A stretch of DNA of 64,000 nt from Usitatibacter rugosus (GTDB lineage Bacteria; Pseudomonadota; Gammaproteobacteria; Burkholderiales; Usitatibacteraceae), in the NCBI RefSeq assembly GCF_013003965.1, contig NZ_CP053069.1, positions 3,007,419-3,071,418 on the forward strand. Direction: 5' to 3'. The position numbers were made by a program, and so were the translations under genes. Each line of letters begins with the position of its first letter. The stretch's first letter is position 1. Below are positions 49,266 through 57,085 of the stretch, piece by piece. The notes beneath the pieces are model-generated. The model searched no databases, was not told the DNA's origin, and saw only the letters and a list, made by a program, of their open reading frames with translations.

Positions 49266-49810
49266 GACGATGGCTCCTCGCATTCGCGCTCGCCGCCGCC
49301 GCGCTTCCCGCCGCGGCCCTCGACGTGCCCGGCCTCATGAAGCTCCTCGCGGCGACGAACGAGGTCACCAAGCCGTACACGGAACGCAAGTTCTCGCCGT
49401 TGTTGGTGGCGAGCGTGGACAGCGCCGGCACGCTTCGCTACAAGCGTCCCGATCTCCTCGAGAAGCAGGTGACCAAGCCGCGCAGCGAACGCTATCGGAT
49501 CCTCGCCGACGCGGTGGTGATCGAGCGCGGCGGCAAGGAGCAGCGCATCGCGCTCTCGTCGCAGCCGGCGCTCGCGGCCATCGCGGCGAGCCTGCGCGGC
49601 GTGCTCTCGGGCGACGCGGCCCAGTTGCAGCGCTACTTCAAGCTGAAGGCGAGCGGCACCGAAGAAGCGTGGACGCTCGAGCTCACGCCCTCCGACGACG
49701 CGATCAAGGGCTACGTCGAACGCGTGGTCGTCGCCGGGCGCCAGGGGCAGGTCTCGCGCATCGAGACCTTCGAGTCCTCGGGCGACCGCACGCTGCTGGA
49801 GATTCCCTGA
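49262..49810 (+). CDS. LolA-like outer-membrane lipoprotein carrier protein
   Basis: A 182-residue periplasmic protein with a signal peptide (WLLAFALAAAALPAAALDVP). The LolA-like half-barrel shows TKPYTERKFSPLLVASVDSA, GTLRYKRPDLLEKQVTKPRS and SRIETFESSGDRTLLEIP. In aryl polyene clusters a LolA homologue probably carries the lipid-linked product across the periplasm. The start overlaps the acyltransferase stop. It is shorter than housekeeping LolA and lacks its C-terminal extra loop, as expected for this subgroup. Confidence 0.85.
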   Translation: MRRWLLAFALAAAALPAAALDVPGLMKLLAATNEVTKPYTERKFSPLLVASVDSAGTLRYKRPDLLEKQVTKPRSERYRILADAVVIERGGKEQRIALSSQPALAAIAASLRGVLSGDAAQLQRYFKLKASGTEEAWTLELTPSDDAIKGYVERVVVAGRQGQVSRIETFESSGDRTLLEIP

Positions 49811-49812
49811 CC

Positions 49813-52119
49813 ATGCGCCTGGCCATCGTCGCCGCCTTGTTCGCACTGCTCGCCTTCGCGCTCGCGAAGACGGTGCACGTGCAGAGCGACTTCACGGCCT
49901 TCCTGCCGGCGACGACGACCGCGGAGCAACGGCTGCTGGTGGCGCAGCTCCGCGATGGGCTCGTGTCGCGCACGATGCTGATCGCCCTCCAGGGCGACGT
50001 GGACGTCCACCTTGCGAACGCGAGCCGCAAGCTCGCCACGGTCCTCGCGAGCTCGCCCGAGTTCACCTTCGTGTCCAACGGCGGCACGCTGGCGTCGCCG
50101 GGGCTGGTCGAGCTGCTGATGGCGCGCCGCTACGCGCTCAGCCCGCAGGTGAAGCCCGAAGCGTTCACCGCGGCGGCGCTGCACGAGACGCTCGAGAAGC
50201 GCCTCGACGATTTCTCCTCGCCACTCGGAGGAGCGACGCGCGCGCTGCTTCCCCGCGATCCCACGGGCGAGCTCGCCGCCCTCACGCGGCTCCTGGTCCC
50301 GGCCTCGCAACCTGCGCTCTTGCACGGCGTGTGGTTCGACACCAAGGGACGACGCGCGCTGCTCGTCGCGCAAACGCGCGCGCCCGGCTATGACAGCGTC
50401 GCCCAGGCGGCGGCCGTCGCGCGGGTGGAAGAAGCCGTGCGACCGCTCGGTTTGAAGGGCCGCCCCGCCCTGATCACCGGCCCCGGTGCGTTCGCGGCGC
50501 AGTCGCATCAAGTGATCGAGCGCGACGCCCAGTGGCTCGGGGGCATCTCCGTCGTCGCGGTGCTGGCGCTCCTTGCGTACGTCTATCGATCGCCGCGCGC
50601 CGTGCTGCTGGTCGCGACACCCGTGGCGCTCGGCATCGCCGCCGGCGTGCTCGCCGTGCAGGCGGGCTTCGGCTCGGTGCACGCGATCACGCTCGGCTTC
50701 GGCGCGACGCTCGTCGGAGAAGCCGTCGACTATCCCAACTATGTCCTCGTGCAATCGAGCGGCGATCCGGGAGCGCTCCAACGCATCAGCCGCACGCTCG
50801 CGCTCGGCGTCCTCACCACCGTCGCCAGCGCGCTCGCCCTCGCCTTCTCCGGCTTCCAGGGCCTGGCGCAGCTCGGCGTCCTGACGATGGTCGGGATCGT
50901 CGTCGCGGGCGCCGCGGCGCGCTGGCTCGTACCCTGGATGGCGGCGGGCCACACGCCGGTGGTGCACGCGCTGCCGCTGCCCCGCATCCGCTTCTCCGCC
51001 ACGCGCCGCACGCGCCTGCTGGCCGGCGTGGCGACACTCGCGGCGATCGCAGGCCTCGCCGCGACGCATCCCGCATGGTGGGAGCGCGATCTCGCAAACC
51101 TGAGCCCGATCTCGCAGGACATGCGCGCGCGCGATGCCCAGTTGCGAGCCGAGATGGGCGCACCCGACGTGGGCCTGCTTGCGGCCACGAGCGGCGCGAC
51201 CGAAGCCGAGGCCCTGGCGCGCGCCGAATCCCTGCTGCCCGTCCTCGATCGCGAAAAGTCCAACGGAGCGTTGCGCGGCTATGACTCGCCCGCGACGCTC
51301 CTGCCCTCCACCGCCACGCAGGATGCGAGGCGCGCGGCGCTGCCCGAGCCTGCAGCGCTCGCCGCCAACCTCGCGACGGCGCTTCGGGGCTTGCCCTTCC
51401 GTCCCGACGCGTTCACACCCTTCCTCGACGATGTGCGCGCCGCGAAGACCCGTGCGCCGGTGACGCGCGCCGACTACGCCGGCACGCCGCTCGCCGCCAA
51501 GCTCGAAGCACTCGTCGTCCAGGCGGACGGCCAGTGGCTCGCCCTCACGACCCTTGCCGGAGTCCGCGATGCCCGCGCGTTCGAAAGCACCCTCGCGAAG
51601 GCCACGAACGGAACGACGCGCTTGGTGGACCTGAAGGCGATCTCGACCGGCATGGTGGACAACTACCTCCGGGAGTCGCTGCGCCAGGTGGCGATCGGTG
51701 CGGCGCTGATCGCGCTGCTGCTCGTCGTGGGATTGCGCTCGTTCGTGCGCGCCGGGCGGGTCATGGCTCCGTGCCTCGCGGCCCTCGTGCTCGCGGCCGC
51801 GGTCCTTGTGGCGTTGGGCACTCGCATCTCGGTCTTCCATCTCGTGGCGCTGCTGCTCGTGCTCGGTATCGGCCTCAACTACGCGTTGTTCCTCGAGAAT
51901 GCCGGCACGAACGACGAGCAGCGCGAGCGCACGCGCCAGGCGTTGGCCCTGTGCGTGGCGACCACCGTGATCACCTTCGGCGTGCTCGCGTTCTCCACCA
52001 CGCCGGTGCTACGCGCGATCGGTGTCACGGTGGCCCTGGGCGCGCTCCTGTCGCTCGCCCTCGCCGCCGCATGGCTCGGCGCGCCGCGTATCTCCACGGC
52101 ACGGACCGTCGCGCCATGA
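49813..52119 (+). CDS. MMPL/RND-type exporter of the polyene-like cluster
   Basis: A 768-residue inner-membrane transporter. The N-terminal helix (MRLAIVAALFALLAFALA) leads to a periplasmic domain (SDFTAFLPATTTAEQRLL), then five helices around residues 240-390 including SVVAVLALLAYVYRSPRAVL and GFGATLVGEAVDYPNYVLVQ, which carries a proton-relay-like Asp-Tyr pair. A second periplasmic domain and five more helices follow, with GIGLNYALFLEN equivalent to the first-half motif. MMPL proteins flip or pull lipids through the membrane with proton motive force. It is tightly packed between the LolA-like and ketosynthase genes, so it most likely exports the cluster product. Confidence 0.88.
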   Translation: MRLAIVAALFALLAFALAKTVHVQSDFTAFLPATTTAEQRLLVAQLRDGLVSRTMLIALQGDVDVHLANASRKLATVLASSPEFTFVSNGGTLASPGLVELLMARRYALSPQVKPEAFTAAALHETLEKRLDDFSSPLGGATRALLPRDPTGELAALTRLLVPASQPALLHGVWFDTKGRRALLVAQTRAPGYDSVAQAAAVARVEEAVRPLGLKGRPALITGPGAFAAQSHQVIERDAQWLGGISVVAVLALLAYVYRSPRAVLLVATPVALGIAAGVLAVQAGFGSVHAITLGFGATLVGEAVDYPNYVLVQSSGDPGALQRISRTLALGVLTTVASALALAFSGFQGLAQLGVLTMVGIVVAGAAARWLVPWMAAGHTPVVHALPLPRIRFSATRRTRLLAGVATLAAIAGLAATHPAWWERDLANLSPISQDMRARDAQLRAEMGAPDVGLLAATSGATEAEALARAESLLPVLDREKSNGALRGYDSPATLLPSTATQDARRAALPEPAALAANLATALRGLPFRPDAFTPFLDDVRAAKTRAPVTRADYAGTPLAAKLEALVVQADGQWLALTTLAGVRDARAFESTLAKATNGTTRLVDLKAISTGMVDNYLRESLRQVAIGAALIALLLVVGLRSFVRAGRVMAPCLAALVLAAAVLVALGTRISVFHLVALLLVLGIGLNYALFLENAGTNDEQRERTRQALALCVATTVITFGVLAFSTTPVLRAIGVTVALGALLSLALAAAWLGAPRISTARTVAP

Positions 52120-53291
52120 AGCCGCTCGCCGTCACCGCCTTCACGACGACGAACCCCGCGGGCATCGGCAATGCCGCAACGCTCGCCGCCTTGCGCGAAG
52201 GCCGAACCGGCCTCGTGCCCAACACGCTCGACTGGGCGCCGATCGCATGCTGGGTGGGCCAGGTTCCCGGCGCGGCGCGCATCGCGCTGCCCGAAGCACT
52301 GCGCGACTACGACTGCGCCAACACACGCCTCGCCCTGCTGGCGCTCGAGCAGGACGGCTTCCGCGACGCCGTCGCACGCGCGGTCCAGCGGGTCGGCGCC
52401 CATCGCGTCGGCGTATTCCTCGGCACGACCACTTCCGGCATCCGCTCCACCGAGATCGCCTACGCCCATCGCAACCCCGACGGCTCGCTGCCCGCGGATT
52501 TCCGCTACGACACGTGCCACAACATGGACGCGACGACGGAGCTGGTGCGGCGCTTCCTCGGCGTGTCGGGACCGAGCCTTACGATCTCCACCGCGTGCTC
52601 GTCCTCCGCGAAGGTCTTCGCCGCCGCCGAGCGTTACCTGCGCGCAGGGCTCGTCGATGCCGCGGTCGTGGGCGGCGTCGACACGCTCTGCCAGACGACG
52701 CTCTACGGATTCAACGCGCTGCAGCTCGTCTCCGAGGATGTGTGCCGGCCCTACGACGCGGCGCGCAAGGGCCTCACGATCGGTGAAGCCGGCGGGTTCG
52801 CGCTCCTGGAAGATAGCGAGGCGGCCCTCCAGTTGCTCGGCTACGGCGAGACCTGCGACGCGCACCACATGTCCACGCCGCATCCCGAGGGTGCGGGCGC
52901 GCGCCTCGCCATGATCGGTGCGCTCGAGGCCGCATCGCTGGATGCCAACGCCATCGACTACGTGAACCTCCACGGCACGGCTTCGCCCGCCAACGACCTC
53001 GCCGAGGGCCGCGCCGTGCACGACCTCTTCGGCGATCGCGTGCCGTGCTCGTCGACCAAGGGCGTGACCGGACACACGCTGGGAGCGGCGGGCATCACCG
53101 AGGCGGTCATCTCGCTCCTCGCACTCGAGGCCGGCTTCCGCCCCGGCAGTCCCACGACACGTTCGGTGGACGAAGCGACGCGCTGCCGCTTCGAGCCCAC
53201 GGGAGCCGAAGCGAAGCTGCAGCGCGTGATGAGCAACAGCTTCGGATTCGGCGGCAACAACTGCGCCCTCGTCTTCGGGAGGGCCTCGTGA
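52116..53291 (+). CDS. Beta-ketoacyl-ACP synthase (FabF-like, catalytically complete)
   Basis: A 391-residue thiolase-fold condensing enzyme. The catalytic Cys161 is in TISTACSSSAK, with His286 in VNLHGTASPAND and His320 in KGVTGHTLGAAG, the full Cys-His-His triad. The C-terminal SNSFGFGGNNCALVFG is the standard glycine-rich end. It should elongate the ACP-bound polyene chain with malonyl-ACP. The gene overlaps the exporter (ATGA) and the next ketosynthase-like gene by one base, suggesting a fixed enzyme ratio. Confidence 0.93.
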   Translation: MKPLAVTAFTTTNPAGIGNAATLAALREGRTGLVPNTLDWAPIACWVGQVPGAARIALPEALRDYDCANTRLALLALEQDGFRDAVARAVQRVGAHRVGVFLGTTTSGIRSTEIAYAHRNPDGSLPADFRYDTCHNMDATTELVRRFLGVSGPSLTISTACSSSAKVFAAAERYLRAGLVDAAVVGGVDTLCQTTLYGFNALQLVSEDVCRPYDAARKGLTIGEAGGFALLEDSEAALQLLGYGETCDAHHMSTPHPEGAGARLAMIGALEAASLDANAIDYVNLHGTASPANDLAEGRAVHDLFGDRVPCSSTKGVTGHTLGAAGITEAVISLLALEAGFRPGSPTTRSVDEATRCRFEPTGAEAKLQRVMSNSFGFGGNNCALVFGRAS

Positions 53292-54061
53292 TGCGCGTCC
53301 ACGTGCGATCGATCGGCGTGCTCGCCCCCGGCCTCCCCGGCTGGGAAGCGGCGCAACCCGTGGTGCGTGGAGAGCGCGCGCTCGAAATGGCGCCGCTCAC
53401 CCCGCCCGTGCCGCGCTGCCTGCCCGCCGCCGAGCGCCGGCGCAGCAGTCCCACCGCGCGCCTCGCCATCGCCGTGGCCGAGCAGGCGATCGACGCCTCC
53501 GCGATCCCGGCCGCGGAGATGGAGATGGTGTTCGCCGCCGCGGAAGCCGCGGGCGAGATCACGCACCAGCTCTGCGAGGTGCTCGCGACCACGCGCGAGA
53601 TTTCGCCCACCGTCTTCCACAACTCCGTGCACAACGCTCCGCTCGGCTACCTCAGCATCGCGATGGGTGCCAAGCTCTCGGGCACGAGTGTCTGCCGCGG
53701 CCGCTGGTCGTTCGCGAACGGCCTGGTGTGCGCCGCGTTGCAGGCACAGGCCGCGCAGCGTCCCGTGCTCTTCGTCTGCTACGACAGCCCGATGCCGATG
53801 CCGCTGCAGGCCGTGTGCGCGATGGTCGACCCCACCGCGGTAGCGATGGTGCTGGCTCCCGACCGCATCGACGCCGTCGCCAGCGCGAGCCTCGAGATCG
53901 TCCAGGCCGACGTCGAGAATGAATGGCCGGCGTGGATCCCCGCGTCGTGGCACGCGAACCCGAGCGCGCGGGGCCTCGCCGCCCTCGGAGCCTTCGCTTC
54001 CCCGCACGGCACGGTGCGCGTGCCTTTCGCACCCGGCCAGGCCCTGGAGATCCGGTGCTAG
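53291..54061 (+). CDS. Ketosynthase-like partner (beta-ketoacyl synthase N-terminal domain, chain-length-factor type)
   Basis: A 256-residue protein that covers only the N-terminal ketosynthase half. AAAEAAGEITHQLCEVL, EISPTVFHNSVHNAPLGYLS and GTSVCRGRWSFANGLVC match the Ketoacyl-synt_2 family found in aryl polyene clusters. The His pair expected from the C-terminal half is absent, so it is probably non-catalytic, pairing with the upstream ketosynthase as a chain-length factor. Start at ATG 53291, with a GTG one codon before as an equal alternative. It overlaps the dehydratase gene by 7 bp. Confidence 0.85.
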   Translation: MRVHVRSIGVLAPGLPGWEAAQPVVRGERALEMAPLTPPVPRCLPAAERRRSSPTARLAIAVAEQAIDASAIPAAEMEMVFAAAEAAGEITHQLCEVLATTREISPTVFHNSVHNAPLGYLSIAMGAKLSGTSVCRGRWSFANGLVCAALQAQAAQRPVLFVCYDSPMPMPLQAVCAMVDPTAVAMVLAPDRIDAVASASLEIVQADVENEWPAWIPASWHANPSARGLAALGAFASPHGTVRVPFAPGQALEIRC

Positions 54062-54483
54062 ACCGCGAAGCCATCGCCGCGCGCATCCCGCACACCGGCC
54101 GGATGGTGCTGCTCGACCGCGTGATCGAGTGGGATGCGCAAGCGCTCTCCTGCGGAACGCGCACCCACCTCGACCCGCACAACCCGCTGCGCGAGCCGGA
54201 GGGCCTGCCCGTGTGGGCCGGCCTCGAGTACGCGGCACAGGCTGCCGCCCTGCACGGCTCGCTGCTGGGGGGTGGCGCCCCGCGGCGCGGCTACCTCGCC
54301 CTGGCGCGCGACGTGCAGCCCTTCTGCGAGCACCTGGACGGCATCGAGGGCGAGCTGGTCGTGCGCGCCACGCTCGTCCACGCGGATCCGGCCGGCGCCA
54401 TCTACCATTTCGAACTCGCGTGCCCGACGCGTGTCCTCCTCACTGGGCGAACCACTCTCATGTACGCGAAGGAAACCGCTTGA
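54055..54483 (+). CDS. 3-hydroxyacyl-ACP dehydratase (ApeP/FabZ-like hot-dog)
   Basis: A 142-residue hot-dog protein. It begins with REAIAARIPHTGRMVLLDRV, which resembles dehydratase N-termini, then WAGLEYAAQAAALHGSLLGG, which aligns with the helix bearing the catalytic Glu, and ARDVQPFCEHLDGIEGEL. It likely removes water from 3-hydroxyacyl-ACP during polyene chain growth, the same chemistry as the C-terminal domain of the fusion at 46187, so there are two dehydratase domains. The start is GTG at 54055 within the upstream gene. An earlier ATG is rejected because the added segment lies in the ketosynthase-like frame. Confidence 0.8.
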   Translation: MLDREAIAARIPHTGRMVLLDRVIEWDAQALSCGTRTHLDPHNPLREPEGLPVWAGLEYAAQAAALHGSLLGGGAPRRGYLALARDVQPFCEHLDGIEGELVVRATLVHADPAGAIYHFELACPTRVLLTGRTTLMYAKETA

Positions 54484-55244
54484 AGATCGTTGTCGTCATC
54501 CCGGCCTACGATGAAGCCGCCACCATCCGCGAGGTTGCCTCGCAAGCGCGCGCGCTCGCCGAGACCGTGATCGTCGTGGACGACGGCTCGCGCGACGGCA
54601 CCGCCGCGAAGCTCGAGGGACTGGACGTCCTGGTCCTGCGCCACGAGAAGAACCGCGGCAAGGCCGACACCCTGTGGACCGGGTTCGCGCGCGCGCTCGA
54701 GCTGGGCGCCGACCTCGTCGTGACCCTCGACGGCGACGGGCAGCACCGCGCCGAGGACATCCCGCGCCTGATCGAGGCCTACCGGCAGCATCCGGAGAGC
54801 ATCGTCGTCGGCTCGCGCCTGCACGACCGCTCGAACTTCCCCGCGCGCCGCTACTACGCGAACTGCTTCGCGCGCTTCTGGATCTCGTGGGCCGCGGGCT
54901 ACCCGATCGCCGATACGCAGACGGGCTTCCGCATCTACCCGGCGCGCCTGCTGGAGCAGTTGGAGCGCGCGCACTTCCACGGCGTGGGCTTCGTCTTCGA
55001 GAGCGAGGTGCTGATCCGCGCCGCGCATCGCGGCACCCGCGCGGTAGCGGTGCCGATCCCCGGGATCTATCCCAAGGCCGCCCGCGCCAGCCACTTCCGG
55101 CCGGTGCTCGACATCCTGCTCATCGTGCGCATGGTGGCCGGGCACCTGCTTCGCAAGGGCATGTTCCCGATGGGACTGTGGCGCAGCCTCGGCCGCGCCG
55201 AGGTCATCGTGCCGGGCCCGCTGCCTGGCTCAACAGGCGATTGA
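54480..55244 (+). CDS. Glycosyltransferase family 2 (DPM/PgaC-like) of the polyene-like cluster
   Basis: A 254-residue GT-A enzyme. KIVVVIPAYDEAATIREVAS and VIVVDDGSRDGTAAKLEGLD start the fold, and VTLDGDGQHRAEDIPRLIEA carries the DXD-type metal site. VGSRLHDRSNFPARRYY and DTQTGFRIYPARLLEQL follow. A C-terminal basic hydrophobic stretch could associate with membrane. Aryl polyene loci contain a similar enzyme thought to glycosylate the lipid-linked product. The TTG start at 54480 overlaps the dehydratase stop and is preceded by AAGGAAA. The 3-prime 41 bp overlap the convergent hydrolase gene. Confidence 0.85.
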   Translation: MKIVVVIPAYDEAATIREVASQARALAETVIVVDDGSRDGTAAKLEGLDVLVLRHEKNRGKADTLWTGFARALELGADLVVTLDGDGQHRAEDIPRLIEAYRQHPESIVVGSRLHDRSNFPARRYYANCFARFWISWAAGYPIADTQTGFRIYPARLLEQLERAHFHGVGFVFESEVLIRAAHRGTRAVAVPIPGIYPKAARASHFRPVLDILLIVRMVAGHLLRKGMFPMGLWRSLGRAEVIVPGPLPGSTGD

Positions 55245-56490
55245 GGAGCGCGGAGACCTCCGCGTCGCGCAGCACGCCCATGTGCGTGTCGTCGAATCCG
55301 TAGAGGCGGACGGCGTTGCGTTGCACGGCGGGCGCGAGCTGGCTCGCGACGGTGACGCCGCCGTCGTCCGACGGGCCGAACGACGTGCTCTTCCGCTCGA
55401 ACGTGAACAGCAGGTGGTGCGGCGGGTCGTTCGGCAAGGCGGCCGCGTACAGGCTGCGCAGATATGCGCTGCCCGGCGCCATGTCCTCCCACACGCGAAC
55501 CACCGTGGGGGCGGTCTTCACGCCGAGCTCCGCCGCGGCATGGCCCGCGAAGGGCGTGGAGATCGTGACGAAGGTGAGGATCTCGCCCGCTCGCGCGCGC
55601 TGCACATGGCGCTGTATGAAGCCGCGCGCGACGAGGCCCCCCATGCTGTGGGCGACGACCGCGAAGTGCTTCACGCCGTAGCGCAGCTGCATCTTGGCCA
55701 CCGTCTGCTCGAGATGCTCGGCCAGGCGCTCGAGGTGGGCTCCGGACGGGTAGTAGTAGACCCAGGGCTCGAAGCGGGCGCGGTCGAGGTGCTCGATCAG
55801 GTACGAGAAGCTGGCCGGCGTGCCGTTGATGCCGTGCACGAACAGCACCGGTGTCTTCCGGGGGTCGTGCGGGCCGAGCATGTAGACGCCTGCGTTGCCG
55901 TCCATGAGGAAGTCGAACGGTCGCCACAGCCCGCTTCGCGCCGTGTCCTCGCTGAAGCGCGGGTCGGCGAGCGTCGTCACCTGGCCCGCCGCCGTGAGCT
56001 GGCCCAGCGTCGCGTTGACCTGGCTCGTCGAGTCGCGCGGCGTGAGGCTCGCGAGGTCGAGCGTTTCGTCGAGGCGGCCCGCCGTTCGCTCGGGCACGCG
56101 AAGCGTGAGCTCCGCAACGCGCGTCCCCGGCTTGCACGTGACCGGCGAGAACGCACCGGGCGCCACGAAGGGCTCGCCGGGTTGGTAGCGAAAATCGCGG
56201 TTGGCGTCTTCGAAGGCCGAGACGCGGTACGTACCCGCGGGCGCGATGAAGCCCCAGCGTCCCGGGCCTTCGAGCACGAAGTGGTCGATGCCGTTCCAGG
56301 CGGGGCCGGCCCCGGCCGCGGCCCGGGAGAGCGTCACGATGAAGGGGCCCTGCACTTCGCTCTGCGCGGAGAGCGTCCCGGTGACGATGCAGTAGGCGTC
56401 GAGCTCCTCCTGCTGCTCCCGGACCTCGCGGAAGACGCAGCCGCTCGCGGCGAGCGCGAGCAGGAATGAAAGCGCTACGCGGCCCGTCAT
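55204..56490 (-). CDS. Lipase-like alpha/beta-hydrolase lipoprotein
   Basis: A 428-residue predicted lipoprotein. The signal peptide ends in the lipobox AASGC near residue 18. Residues about 25-170 form a beta-rich N-terminal region (LEGPGRWGFIAPAGTYRVSA). The hydrolase domain has LFVHGINGTPASFSYLIEHL, the nucleophile elbow AHSMGG, and late His/Asp candidates in PSDDGG and FDDTHMG. It is probably an outer-membrane lipase or esterase. Its 3-prime end runs 41 bp into the polyene-cluster glycosyltransferase, and msrB lies 7 bp upstream of its start on the same strand. A functional link to the polyene cluster is only positional. Confidence 0.8.
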   Translation of the reverse strand: MTGRVALSFLLALAASGCVFREVREQQEELDAYCIVTGTLSAQSEVQGPFIVTLSRAAAGAGPAWNGIDHFVLEGPGRWGFIAPAGTYRVSAFEDANRDFRYQPGEPFVAPGAFSPVTCKPGTRVAELTLRVPERTAGRLDETLDLASLTPRDSTSQVNATLGQLTAAGQVTTLADPRFSEDTARSGLWRPFDFLMDGNAGVYMLGPHDPRKTPVLFVHGINGTPASFSYLIEHLDRARFEPWVYYYPSGAHLERLAEHLEQTVAKMQLRYGVKHFAVVAHSMGGLVARGFIQRHVQRARAGEILTFVTISTPFAGHAAAELGVKTAPTVVRVWEDMAPGSAYLRSLYAAALPNDPPHHLLFTFERKSTSFGPSDDGGVTVASQLAPAVQRNAVRLYGFDDTHMGVLRDAEVSALLNRLLSQAAGPAR

Positions 56491-56497
56491 GCCGGCG

Positions 56498-56980
56498 CTA
56501 GGCCGGCACGAACTTGAGGGCGACGCCGTTGTTGCAGTAGCGCTTGCCCGTGGGCTTGGGACCGTCGTCGAAGACGTGGCCCTGGTGGCCCTCGCAGCGC
56601 GCGCAGTGGTACTCGGTGCGCGGCAGGATCAGCTTGAAATCGGTCTTCGTCTCCATCCGCCCGGGGATGAAGTTGTAGAAGCTGGGCCAGCCGGTGCCGC
56701 TCTCGTACTTGGTCTCGGAGAGGAACAGCGGAAGATCGCAGCCCGCGCAGGCGAAGTAGCCCTTGCGCTTCTCCGCGTTGAGCGGGCTCGTGCCGGCGCG
56801 CTCGGTGCCTTCGTGCCGCAGCACCTGGTAGGCCTCGGGCGCGAGGCGCTTCTTCCATTCGGCGTCGGAAAGCACCAGCTTCTCGATCTTGATCGGATCG
56901 GTGGGATTCACGGCAGCCTCGGCGATGCGGTGGGCGGCGAAGAGGCCGGTCAGGGCGATGACGAATTGACGGCGTTGCAT
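56498..56980 (-). CDS. msrB: Peptide-methionine (R)-S-oxide reductase, exported
   Basis: A 160-residue MsrB that reduces the R epimer of methionine sulfoxide. The N-terminus RRQFVIALTGLFAAHRIAEA resembles a signal with a twin Arg, suggesting periplasmic location. The zinc CXXC pairs are CAGC and CARC, TGWPSFYNFI is the family core, and the catalytic Cys is in RYCNNGVALKF. Length is typical for a signal plus domain. The ATG at 56980 is preferred over the longer frame, whose extra codons read through the palindrome at 56999-57018. Confidence 0.93.
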   Translation of the reverse strand: MQRRQFVIALTGLFAAHRIAEAAVNPTDPIKIEKLVLSDAEWKKRLAPEAYQVLRHEGTERAGTSPLNAEKRKGYFACAGCDLPLFLSETKYESGTGWPSFYNFIPGRMETKTDFKLILPRTEYHCARCEGHQGHVFDDGPKPTGKRYCNNGVALKFVPA

Positions 56981-56998
56981 TCTGGCTCCTTGTTCTGG

Positions 56999-57018
56999 AT
57001 TCCCGCTTTCGCGGGAAT
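56999..57018. repeat. ATTCCCGC/GCGGGAAT palindrome upstream of msrB
   Basis: ATTCCCGCTTTCGCGGGAAT is a perfect 8-bp inverted repeat with a 4-nt TTTC centre. Sequences of this kind are scattered as intergenic repeats in many proteobacteria. It sits 18 bp upstream of msrB in the 105-bp gap after tldD. Confidence 0.75.
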
Positions 57019-57085
57019 GACGGATACACGCGGGTTGTAGTGACATGACGCAGTTACTACGTCGGTCGCGCGATACCGGATTTTC

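Noticed and set aside
49270-52119. A 949-codon frame that begins inside the LolA-like gene and continues into the exporter.
   Set aside because: Only the part from ATG 49813 shows transporter helices. The preceding part is the LolA-like gene read in the wrong frame.
45943-55244. A hidden ketoreductase in the polyene-like cluster.
   Set aside because: No Rossmann GXXXGXG plus YXXXK protein is found in any frame of these genes, so absence in the window was recorded instead.
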